6,253 bases of DNA from Bryobacterales bacterium (GCA_003132905.1 PKZC01000061.1:1-6253); one strand, 5' to 3'; positions 1-6,213 are shown, numbered from the stretch's first letter. Made by a program: numbers and translations. The notes: generated by a model not told the origin, from the letters alone.

Positions 1-1956
1 GTTCATCGCGACCTGAAACCGGGGAACATTTTGGTCACGCCCGACGGCCGCGTGAAGATTCTGGATTTCGGCCTCGCCACGCTACAAGCCGTGGCGCCAA
101 CGGACGCAACGCTTACCCGCGGGATCACCGACCCGGGGACGGCGGTAGGCACCATCGGCTACATGTCTCCGGAGCAGGCGCGCGGCGAGACCGTGGACGC
201 GCGCAGCGACCTGTGGTCGATGGGCGTGATCTTTTACGAATTGCTCACCGGCGTTCGTCCTTTCGAAGGCACCACCCAGGCGGTAATTTTCGAAGGCATC
301 CTCTCGAAAACACCGGTCCCGCCCCGCACGCGGAATCCGAAGATCCCAGCCGAGTGGGAGAGAATCGTTTCCCGGCTGCTCGAAAAGGATCGCGCCACCC
401 GCTATCAATCGGCTCAGGATTTGCTGGCGGACTTAAAGCGGGTCAATCGAGATTCCAGTTCCGGAACTTCAACGCCACTGCCTCCGCACCGCCGCAGTTG
501 GCGGAAGTACGCGCTCGGCGCCGTCGCGGGACTGATCGTGTTGGGCGGCGCGCTTGCCTATTTTCTGCCACGCCGTACCGCATCGATCGATTCTCTCGCG
601 ATACTTCCCTTCGCCAACGCCGGTCAGAGCGCCGATGCGGACTACCTGAGCGATGGCGTCACCGATAGCGTCATCGGCAATCTTTCCAGCTTACGAGGCT
701 TAAAGGTGAAGTCGAGAAATGCCGTCCGCAAATACCGAGGCGGCGATGTTGATGCAGGGCAGGCGGGCAGGGAATTGGATGTGGCCGCCGTACTGACGGG
801 GCGGATCGTGCAGCATGGCGATGCGCTTTCCGTCCGCGCCGATCTGATTGACACTCGCGACAACAGCGAGATCTGGGGTGAGAATTTCGAAGGCAAAACT
901 TCGGACATCCTCAGCATCCAGCGCGATATTACCGCCCGCATTTCAGAAAAGCTGCGGCTGAGCGGCGAAGACAAGCAGCAATTAGCGAAACGCGAGACCG
1001 CCAATCCCGAGGCGTATCAGCTTTATCTCAAGGGACTATACTTCACCAGCAGGTTTACCAAGGATGACGCAGACCGAGGGTTGGACTACTTCCGGCAGGC
1101 CATAGCGGCCGATCCGAACTATGCACTGGCCTACCAGGGACTGGCCGATTACTACGGAGTAATCGACGATGTTTTTGTCCCGTCGCGCGACTCGGAGCCA
1201 AAGGCCAAGGCAGCAGCATTGAAGGCGCTGGAACTGGACGATCACCTGGCCGAATCCCACGAAGCTCTGGCGGCCGTGCTTTTCTGGTACGACTACGACT
1301 GGCCTGGCGCGGAGAAGGAGTTGCGGCGGGCAATCGAGCTGAACCCAAACCTGGCCGGAGCGCACACTCTGTACGGATGGTATCTGACCTGTCTGGGCCG
1401 CCCGGAGAATGGAATTGCCGAAAGCCGCAAGGCACAAGCGCTCGATCCTCTCGGGCCCGAGCCCGTGCAGATCCTGGGCACCAACCTGTATTTGGCCCGG
1501 CAGTACCCGGAAGCGGTGAAGCAATCACTCAATACGCTCGATCTGGATCCGAAATATTTCCTGGCGCATCTCCAGTTGGCTTTGATTTACATGGCGCAGG
1601 GCAAATCGCGTGAGGCAATTGCCGCGGCGAAGAGTGCGAGAGAGGATGAGCCGCTCGCCGACTGGCCCACCGCCGTGCTGGGGATGGCTTATGCCGCCGA
1701 CGGACAGCGCGCGGAGGCCGAGAAGGTGCTTGCGGAGATGAAGCAGAAAGCCAGCCGTGGCTGGGTTCCGTCCTACACCTTTGCCGAGATTTATGCCGGC
1801 CTGCGGGACAAGTCCGCGACGCTGGACGCCCTGGAAAAATCTTACGAAGAGCGGGCCTGGTTCCTGACGTACCTGAATACGGCTCCCGAGTTCGATTTCA
1901 TTCGGTCCGAGCCGCGATTCCAGACTTTGCTCCGCCGGATGAATTTTCCGCGTTAA
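1..1956 (+). CDS. Hanks-type Ser/Thr protein kinase with TolB/FlgO-like and TPR domains (5' partial)
   Basis: Transmembrane receptor-like Ser/Thr kinase, expected to phosphorylate cytoplasmic proteins in response to a signal read by its C-terminal half. The reading frame is open from base 1, which already encodes the catalytic loop, so the N-lobe and true start are upstream; the TTG at 31 is not a real start. Of 651 visible residues: HRDLKPGN at 2-9 (an RD kinase), DFG at 22-24, activation segment ending in SPE at 56-58, and DLWSMGV at 70-76. The kinase fold ends near 145. A proline/arginine-rich juxtamembrane stretch precedes one membrane helix at about 170-189. Residues 197-320 match the TolB/FlgO-like domain (AILPFAN, YLSDGVTDS, LTGRI, then IWGENF at 291-296). 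Several TPR-like helical pairs run from about 333 to 615 (e.g. AIAADPNYALAY, AIELNPNLAGAH). This architecture is common in Acidobacteriota, where many paralogues occur; substrate and ligand cannot be told from sequence. Confidence 0.93.
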   Translation, partial: VHRDLKPGNILVTPDGRVKILDFGLATLQAVAPTDATLTRGITDPGTAVGTIGYMSPEQARGETVDARSDLWSMGVIFYELLTGVRPFEGTTQAVIFEGILSKTPVPPRTRNPKIPAEWERIVSRLLEKDRATRYQSAQDLLADLKRVNRDSSSGTSTPLPPHRRSWRKYALGAVAGLIVLGGALAYFLPRRTASIDSLAILPFANAGQSADADYLSDGVTDSVIGNLSSLRGLKVKSRNAVRKYRGGDVDAGQAGRELDVAAVLTGRIVQHGDALSVRADLIDTRDNSEIWGENFEGKTSDILSIQRDITARISEKLRLSGEDKQQLAKRETANPEAYQLYLKGLYFTSRFTKDDADRGLDYFRQAIAADPNYALAYQGLADYYGVIDDVFVPSRDSEPKAKAAALKALELDDHLAESHEALAAVLFWYDYDWPGAEKELRRAIELNPNLAGAHTLYGWYLTCLGRPENGIAESRKAQALDPLGPEPVQILGTNLYLARQYPEAVKQSLNTLDLDPKYFLAHLQLALIYMAQGKSREAIAAAKSAREDEPLADWPTAVLGMAYAADGQRAEAEKVLAEMKQKASRGWVPSYTFAEIYAGLRDKSATLDALEKSYEERAWFLTYLNTAPEFDFIRSEPRFQTLLRRMNFPR

Positions 1957-2247
1957 CGGCGACGGTCATATCCGATTCCCCACAGGCTCCACAAGTAATG
2001 CGCCCTGCTTTCCCCCCAGACCGTTACCCACCGTCGTAAATCGCTCGGTCGGCAACGTTGGCTTTCTCCGAGTGGCGCGTGATCCGACCCATACCTTTAA
2101 GCAACTTCCCAGATGTTTAGTTCGAGCCGAGATCATTAGTGACAGCGGTGGGAACTGCACATATTGCAAACATCTTCGAACCGTTCAGCTCCTCTGCATT
2201 CTCGAAGTGAAATAGCCGCGGCGGCGCATGCGCCGCCACAGGGCGCT
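1957..2247. other. Intergenic spacer without a recognisable gene
   Basis: This 291-nt spacer lies between the convergent 3' ends of the kinase gene and the nuclease-peptidase gene. I see no tRNA, IS end or clear terminator directly after the kinase stop. Both strands stay open unusually long: a 67-codon minus frame (2169-1966) and an overlapping plus frame open from before 1967 to a TAG near 2213, whose only plausible start is a GTG around 2072-2075. Neither has a convincing Shine-Dalgarno sequence or a protein family I recognise, so I do not call either a gene. The last 28 nt hold the palindrome listed separately. Confidence 0.6.
2220..2237 (-). terminator. 18-bp perfect palindrome, probable terminator hairpin
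   Basis: GGCGGCGCATGCGCCGCC is its own reverse complement and would fold into a 7-bp all-G/C stem with a CATG loop. It lies 10 nt after the stop codon of the minus-strand nuclease-peptidase gene. On that strand it is followed by GCGGCTATTTC, so the T-rich tail is short and displaced by about 5 nt. This makes it a weak intrinsic terminator or an mRNA 3'-end stabilising hairpin. A symmetrical protein-binding site is also possible. It could serve transcripts arriving from the kinase side too, but there is no T-tract on the plus strand. Confidence 0.45.
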
Positions 2248-3510
2248 TCAGCCACCCAACAATCCAAGCTCCTTAAGTCGAACTTCAACCGCCTTACGTG
2301 AAACCGCGAACTCATTCATCAGGGCCGAGGTTATCTTCATGTAGTTAAGTTGGTTTTCAGGCTGATGATCCCAGTAGATGAGGCCAAATCCCTTGTCCCT
2401 GATACCCATCGATTCTGCCTTCATCACTGCGATTCGCGCGAACTGGCGTTGGGGCAACAACAGGGAAGATGCGAATCGATTTGCTTGCCATTCGAGCCGC
2501 CGGATCATGTCCGACTCAAGATCATCCTTCTCGCTGGTTTCAAGGTCCTGTGTGTCGAAACTCTCGGCCCGAAGATACTCCCCGTGCCCCAGAATGAGAT
2601 GGCCGAGTTCGTGAGCTAATGTGAAGCGCTCTCTCCCCGGGCCCGCTGGATCCGAGAAGACCACTATCGATGGAGGTGTAAATGTTATGTTCCCCAGAAT
2701 TCCTTTCGAGGCGGTTTCCTTATCGGCCTCCACGTTCCTGACAACCTTAAGCCCGCAAGCCTTTGCTTGCCATTCACAGATCACGTCGAGCGAAACAGGG
2801 CCATCTTTGTGGCAAATAGCGTCGTGAATTGCATTGCACCGGGCATCGATCGCCGCTCGACTGATAAAGGGTGCAGCAGCGGGCGCGGGTCGTTCGGCTG
2901 CCACCATAAAACTCCAGTTGCCGAGCACATCTGCCGTTATTGCACGAAAGAGGTCGTAAGGAGAATACGTGAAAGTATCCGCAAAATTGCAAACGCAGTC
3001 AAGCCCAGGTGTTTGATGCCTTTCTTCTGTGAGGCCCGTTCTAATCTCTGTTTCTCTCGCTGCGAACGATGCTGCGTACCGGGCCGTGACGGACCGCATG
3101 AGGTCCCACTTACGTTCAGGGAACCGAAGAATGCCAATGTGCTTAGCCCTCGCGTATTCGAGTGCTGCGGGCTGAAAGGAGCTTGAAGTGACAATAATCC
3201 CTTTCGTCGCCGCAGATGCGACCTGTTGTATCTTTGCGTGGAAAGCTTCCACCTCATCCGCCTGAATCTTTCTACCGTGGTCCTTGCATTCAACTAGGCA
3301 GAATACAGAAGGGGTATTCAATTTGGCAAATGTGACCTCGATCGCGATGTCGAAGATGATGCTCGACTTACGGTCAGGAGAGTAATAGCGCTTTTGATGA
3401 TAAATGGCGCTGCACTCAGGTAGATAAAAGAGTCGGCCGGCGTTCAATTCCTCTTCCAGGTAGGAGAATACCTGCTTCTCGAAATCGGAACCGCGTGTCG
3501 TCGTACTCAT
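2248..3510 (-). CDS. Mrr-like PD-(D/E)XK nuclease fused to ImmA/IrrE zinc metallopeptidase
   Basis: A 420-residue, apparently cytoplasmic two-domain protein. Residues about 8-130 look like an Mrr/Holliday-resolvase-like endonuclease: SDFEKQV near the N-terminus, D54 in IIFDIAIEV, then E74-C-K76 in CLVECKDHG (the PD-(D/E)XK core). KGIIVTSSSFQPAALEYA follows at 103-120, the strand-helix usual in Mrr domains. Residues about 131-220 are a linker I cannot assign. Residues about 225-420 match ImmA/IrrE: HELGH at 300-304 supplies the zinc histidines and catalytic Glu, and LEWQANRFASSLLLP at 339-353 supplies the probable third ligand E340. The tail FAVSRKAVEVRLKELGLL is typical of the family. ImmA/IrrE proteases usually cleave an XRE-type repressor, but none is encoded in the window. 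The ATG is the first possible start, since an in-frame TAG lies 15 nt upstream; only a weak AGGG (3524-3521) precedes it. GC is lower than in the flanking genes. Domain calls are strong; nuclease target and protease substrate are unknown. Confidence 0.9.
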   Translation of the reverse strand: MSTTTRGSDFEKQVFSYLEEELNAGRLFYLPECSAIYHQKRYYSPDRKSSIIFDIAIEVTFAKLNTPSVFCLVECKDHGRKIQADEVEAFHAKIQQVASAATKGIIVTSSSFQPAALEYARAKHIGILRFPERKWDLMRSVTARYAASFAARETEIRTGLTEERHQTPGLDCVCNFADTFTYSPYDLFRAITADVLGNWSFMVAAERPAPAAAPFISRAAIDARCNAIHDAICHKDGPVSLDVICEWQAKACGLKVVRNVEADKETASKGILGNITFTPPSIVVFSDPAGPGRERFTLAHELGHLILGHGEYLRAESFDTQDLETSEKDDLESDMIRRLEWQANRFASSLLLPQRQFARIAVMKAESMGIRDKGFGLIYWDHQPENQLNYMKITSALMNEFAVSRKAVEVRLKELGLLGG

Positions 3511-3828
3511 TGGAATGAGGCCCTATCGAACAGGTTAACGCCATTAAATTGTGCGGAAGCCGTCGGAGTTGCGAATGCGCGAGGACCCGTCGAGGGCGAA
3601 CGACGTTCTCAAAAGTCTGCGGGGGGCCGGTCCGAGCGGATTGTCGGCGACACGGAAGAGGCTTGTTTCGGGGATGGTGGTACCCTTCGTACGAATGGCG
3701 CGTCAACCGATCCTGAATCTTGAAAAGCCAACTTATCGGATTGCTCAGGCACTAATTTCGGCCCAACGTTTTTAGAGCATGCTAGACTTTCTCCGAGGAA
3801 TGAGCCACAAGTGGCAAGCTAGGCGACC
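3511..3828. promoter_or_regulatory. Divergent intergenic region, shared 5' regions of two accessory genes
   Basis: These 318 nt separate the start codons of the minus-strand nuclease-peptidase gene and the plus-strand DUF4062 gene, so both promoters must lie here or inside the opposite gene. No box pair is convincing. Toward the minus gene, TTCGCA and CACAAT with a 16-nt spacer (about 3573-3546) match only 4 of 6 at each box. Toward the plus gene, TTGAAA at 3720-3725 resembles a -35 but has no -10 at the right distance. AGCATGCT at 3776-3783 is an 8-nt palindrome about 45 nt before the plus-strand start. A plus-strand frame with ATG at 3575 (GGAG at 3565-3568, 6-nt spacing) runs 66 codons to a stop at 3775; I do not recognise its product and leave it as a possible small gene. 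Confidence 0.5.
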
Positions 3829-4872
3829 ATGGCGCTAGATTTCTACTTGGGCAGCACGTATTCAGATCTAAAGGAATATCGTCACGCTGCGATCGCCGCA
3901 GTCCGCACGTTTTCGGAACGATCCAAAGAATACTACGTCGACTATGAAGTGTTCGACCCGAATGCGCTGCCTCACGAAGGCAAGGCGCTTCTCGATACTT
4001 GCTTGTCCCAAGTCAAGAAAGCAAGCTACTTCATCCTATTGCTTGGCTGGCGATACGGCTATGTTCCGGACGGCAGCGAACTGTCAATCATAGAGCTCGA
4101 GTTCAACGCGGCTGTCGAATCTGGTATTCCACGGTTCTGCTTCGTAATTGATGACCGCCATGCTGTGTCTCCGCGGCATGTGGAAACAGGTGAAGGCGCG
4201 GAGAAGCTTCGGCGTTTCAAAGCGCGAGTCGAAAGCCAACACGTCGTTAGTCGCTTTACTACGCCGGATGATTTCGCTCGGCAACTCATCACGAGCATAT
4301 CCGTGCTGAACCGCCCAATGGCGGAGGCCACTCAGGCTCTTGCTGAGTGGGAACTGTTGAAGCAAGAGACTTACAGGTATCGCGCAGAGGCGGCGGTATT
4401 CCGCGAAACAATTGAGTTCTACAAGAATAAGCTTGACCGACTTGTCCCCGCAGTGCCCATCTGGCGCGCTCGGAATTTCGAGATGGACCGCACTCTGTGC
4501 TTCGTCTTGATGCCTTTCGCCGATGAATTCTTCCTCACCTATGAGGAGGCGATTCGTCCGGCGCTTGAGGCAGCTGGCTTACGCGGCGTGCACGCTGGGG
4601 AGATTTTTGGAACTCGGGAGATCATGGAGGATGTTTGGGAGTCGATCTGCACTGCTCGAGTGGTTGTGGCCGACGTCACCGGCCGAAATCCTAACGTTTT
4701 CTACGAGCTTGGCATCGCGCACACCATGGGAAAGCAGTGCGTTGTGCTTACTCAATCACCTGGCGATGTCCCGTTTGACATTACGTCTCGTCGTTATATC
4801 CACTATGACCCAACGAAACGCGTTGCTCTCCGCGACAGGTTGGAACGAACCCTGAAGCGCATTCTGATCTGA
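3829..4872 (+). CDS. DUF4062 (TIR-like) domain fused to nucleoside 2-deoxyribosyltransferase-like domain
   Basis: A 347-residue soluble protein with two related alpha/beta modules. Residues 4-160 fit DUF4062: FYLGSTYSDLKEYR at 5-18, LGWRYG at 72-77, then SIIELEFNAA at 86-95, and a closing helix after FTTPDDFARQL. DUF4062 is a TIR-like domain often placed at the N-terminus of STAND ATPases. Residues 165-205 are charged and helical, possibly a coiled coil. Residues 222-345 fit the nucleoside 2-deoxyribosyltransferase/TIR-like class: CFVLMPF at 224-230, ADVTGRNPNVFYELGIAH at 281-298, then GKQCVVLTQ. E293 sits where the family's nucleophilic glutamate lies, so N-glycosidic cleavage of a nucleotide or NAD is plausible but unproven. 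No STAND ATPase or other sensor is fused. The start is firm because an in-frame TAG (3820-3822) lies 6 nt upstream. Only a weak AGG (3821-3823) serves as ribosome site. Divergent from the nuclease-peptidase gene and similarly low in GC. Confidence 0.88.
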   Translation: MALDFYLGSTYSDLKEYRHAAIAAVRTFSERSKEYYVDYEVFDPNALPHEGKALLDTCLSQVKKASYFILLLGWRYGYVPDGSELSIIELEFNAAVESGIPRFCFVIDDRHAVSPRHVETGEGAEKLRRFKARVESQHVVSRFTTPDDFARQLITSISVLNRPMAEATQALAEWELLKQETYRYRAEAAVFRETIEFYKNKLDRLVPAVPIWRARNFEMDRTLCFVLMPFADEFFLTYEEAIRPALEAAGLRGVHAGEIFGTREIMEDVWESICTARVVVADVTGRNPNVFYELGIAHTMGKQCVVLTQSPGDVPFDITSRRYIHYDPTKRVALRDRLERTLKRILI

Positions 4873-4901
4873 CTAGACGCCCAACAACAGTAGGCCGCGC
4901 A

Positions 4902-4923
4902 CGACGGTCTGAGTGGATCGTCG
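4902..4923. repeat. Hairpin-forming inverted repeat after the DUF4062 gene
   Basis: CGACGGTC (4902-4909) pairs with GATCGTCG (4916-4923) around the loop TGAGTG, giving 8 bp with one G-T wobble. It begins 30 nt after the stop of the plus-strand gene. There is no T-tract behind it, so it is at best a factor-dependent terminator element or an RNA 3'-end structure in this convergent spacer. Confidence 0.4.
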
Positions 4924-4925
4924 GA

Positions 4926-4947
4926 GACTCGTACAAAGGGACGAGTC
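4926..4947. repeat. Second hairpin-forming inverted repeat in the convergent spacer
   Basis: GACTCGT (4926-4932) pairs perfectly with ACGAGTC (4941-4947) around the 8-nt loop ACAAAGGG. It follows the previous hairpin by only 2 nt, and together they fill nearly half of the 100-nt gap between the converging genes. No poly-T follows on either strand. A bidirectional transcription barrier is the simplest reading. Confidence 0.4.
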
Positions 4948-4972
4948 GAACTGGCCAGATAACCCGCCGCCC

Positions 4973-5761
4973 CTATTGCCCCCCCGGACCCCGAGCCGGC
5001 CCCTGCAACAAAGGCAAATCCTGATTATTCTCCTGGCAAATATATTCCAGCAATTCCGTCCCCGGCATCAGCGTCGCCTTACCCAGCGTCGTAAACGGCT
5101 TCGCGTACGCCCCCGGATCGTCAATCGTCACCTCAATCGCCATGTGCCCCAAATCCGTGCGCGTGTAGCGTTCGATGGTGTGCAGCTTCTCGGTGTGCGG
5201 ATGGCCGACATAATCGAACCAGAACTTGTCGTTGAACCCAACCGTATCCACCACCAGCGTGTTTCCCTCCCAATGCCCCACCGAATGGCCATACCACGTC
5301 GGATCCGGATCGTCGGGATGCTTCGCGTTCATGAAAATCTGCCGGTAGCTATGGATGTTGCCCTCGTAAAGAATGAAGTAGTGAGTCGGCGTCTGCACGA
5401 TCCGCCACGGATAGGGCGATCCGCGCGGAATCCCCGCCGGCAGGCAGTTCGCCTCCGGATCCTGCTTCGACAGGCGATTCTTCACAACGTCCGCCGCCCA
5501 TGGCAGCATCACCACCTGCTCGCCCGCCTTTAACGTTTTCGGATTCGAGATATCGGCATCGCCGCCGCCGCTGCCCAGCCAGACTCCCGATAGGTCCGGC
5601 GTTCCATCGGCCAGCTTCGGCATCGGACCATCCGGCGCCAACTGCTGATTCCGATACAGCCCGATCGTTCCGGTTTTCCCCTGCTGAGCCGAGAGAGAGA
5701 AGACCGTCAAGACCGTCAACAGCGCCCCGCTCACCATTCCAATCGCAATTCGCTTGTTCAC
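4973..5761 (-). CDS. Exported protein of unknown function, acidobacterial paralogous family
   Basis: A 262-residue precursor. The N-terminus has basic MNKR, a hydrophobic core at about 5-23 and a likely signal-peptidase site after SLSA (25/26), so the mature protein is probably periplasmic or exported. The motif LADGTPDLSGVW (50-61) is characteristic of a large family in Acidobacteriota, as are DPEANCLPAGIPR (101-113), LYEGNIHSYRQIFM (131-144), GHWEGNTLVVDTVGFND (162-178), GHPHTEKLHTIERY (186-199) and DDPGAYAKPFTT (214-225). I know of no assigned function. The conserved His, Trp and acidic residues suggest a beta-rich binding or enzymatic fold, but that is a guess. Translation starts at GTG (5761-5759) behind AAGGAG with 6-nt spacing. 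It lies 19 nt after the DUF6152 gene, so the two are almost certainly cotranscribed. The tail ends in a Gly/Pro-rich GPARGPGGQ. Confidence 0.87.
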   Translation of the reverse strand: MNKRIAIGMVSGALLTVLTVFSLSAQQGKTGTIGLYRNQQLAPDGPMPKLADGTPDLSGVWLGSGGGDADISNPKTLKAGEQVVMLPWAADVVKNRLSKQDPEANCLPAGIPRGSPYPWRIVQTPTHYFILYEGNIHSYRQIFMNAKHPDDPDPTWYGHSVGHWEGNTLVVDTVGFNDKFWFDYVGHPHTEKLHTIERYTRTDLGHMAIEVTIDDPGAYAKPFTTLGKATLMPGTELLEYICQENNQDLPLLQGPARGPGGQ

Positions 5762-5767
5762 GTTGCA

Positions 5768-5773
5768 CTCCTT
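5768..5773 (-). promoter_or_regulatory. Ribosome binding site deciding a GTG start
   Basis: On the minus strand AAGGAG lies 6 nt before the GTG at 5761-5759. This supports GTG rather than the internal ATG (Met9), which would remove the charged start of the signal peptide. Confidence 0.8.
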
Positions 5774-5780
5774 GCTGCCG

Positions 5781-6179
5781 TCATTTTGCAGGCTCGTCCC
5801 CGCCCAGGAAAGTTAATTTGTGCCCGTCCGGAAAAGTAATCACGCCGGCGCTGCCATAATTCGAACTATCCTTGGCGCGAATTCCAGTGACGCTCACCGT
5901 ATCGCCCGGTTTAATGGAATTGCGTTTCCAGCCATTCCGGATCAGCACGTTCGGGCTCGCGAGTTCCAGATTCCAATTGGCCACGGTTCCATTCGCGTCT
6001 TTCACGTCCATATAGAAGTGCGCGTGCGGATTCGTCCATTCCACCGCCGTCACCACGCCGGTTAAGTCGATCTTTTTGGTGGAATCGAATTCCGCCGCGC
6101 CCGAATGATGCGCCAGCGCGGGCAGCCCGGAACCCAGCCAGACGCCGCACGCAATCGCGATAGAGAGAACAAACCTCAT
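5781..6179 (-). CDS. DUF6152 family exported protein
   Basis: A 132-residue precursor with a clear signal peptide: MRF, a hydrophobic core, and an AxA site (ALA, 21-23), so the mature protein begins HHSGAAEFD. The rest fits DUF6152: TGVVTAVEWTNPHAHFYMDV (40-59), NWNLELASPNVLIRNGW (68-84), then IKPGDTVSVTG (89-99), a pattern suggesting a small OB-like beta barrel. Function is not established; conserved histidines (24, 25, 52, 54) hint at metal or ligand binding. It is the first gene of a two-gene operon with the exported protein downstream, and pairing with members of that family is, as I recall, common in Acidobacteriota. The ATG is preceded by GGAGGT (6190-6185) with 5-nt spacing. Length is normal for the family and the gene appears intact. 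Confidence 0.9.
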   Translation of the reverse strand: MRFVLSIAIACGVWLGSGLPALAHHSGAAEFDSTKKIDLTGVVTAVEWTNPHAHFYMDVKDANGTVANWNLELASPNVLIRNGWKRNSIKPGDTVSVTGIRAKDSSNYGSAGVITFPDGHKLTFLGGDEPAK

Positions 6180-6184
6180 CGCAT

Positions 6185-6190
6185 ACCTCC
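6185..6190 (-). promoter_or_regulatory. Ribosome binding site of the DUF6152 gene
   Basis: GGAGGT on the minus strand, 5 nt before the ATG at 6179-6177, is a near-perfect Shine-Dalgarno sequence. It is much stronger than those of the two central accessory genes. Confidence 0.8.
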
Positions 6191-6213
6191 GTGGGCGATT
6201 CTGTCACACCTGC

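Noticed and set aside
31..33. TTG at 31 as the start of the kinase gene.
   Set aside because: The ten codons before it already encode the invariant HRDLKPGN catalytic loop, so the gene begins outside the window.
2161..2200. GGTTCGAAG-like string on the minus strand, considered as the T-arm of a tRNA fragment.
   Set aside because: No acceptor, D-arm or anticodon stem can be built around it.
3800..3838. 12-codon leader peptide starting at the ATG at 3800 just before the DUF4062 gene.
   Set aside because: The GAGGA motif abuts the ATG with no spacing, and the peptide has no attenuator-like codon run or following hairpin.
4879..4885. GCCCAAC after the DUF4062 gene stop (also at 3761-3767), considered as an integron attC core (RYYYAAC).
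   Set aside because: No matching GTTRRRY end is found at attC distance downstream, and the hairpins that follow do not have attC architecture.
1960..4909. 8-nt direct repeat CGACGGTC at 1960-1967 and 4902-4909, considered as attachment-site duplications around the central genes.
   Set aside because: An 8-mer shared between a 300-nt and a 100-nt spacer is close to chance expectation, and no integrase or transposase is present.
4913..5533. Long plus-strand open frame (206 codons) opposite the exported-protein gene.
   Set aside because: It is antisense to a gene with signal peptide, strong ribosome site and recognisable family motifs; its Arg/Pro/His-rich translation is typical of a GC-rich shadow frame.
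5697..5718. Tandem AGACCGTCA repeat.
   Set aside because: It only encodes a repeated Leu-Thr-Val in the hydrophobic core of a signal peptide; no sign of a functional repeat.
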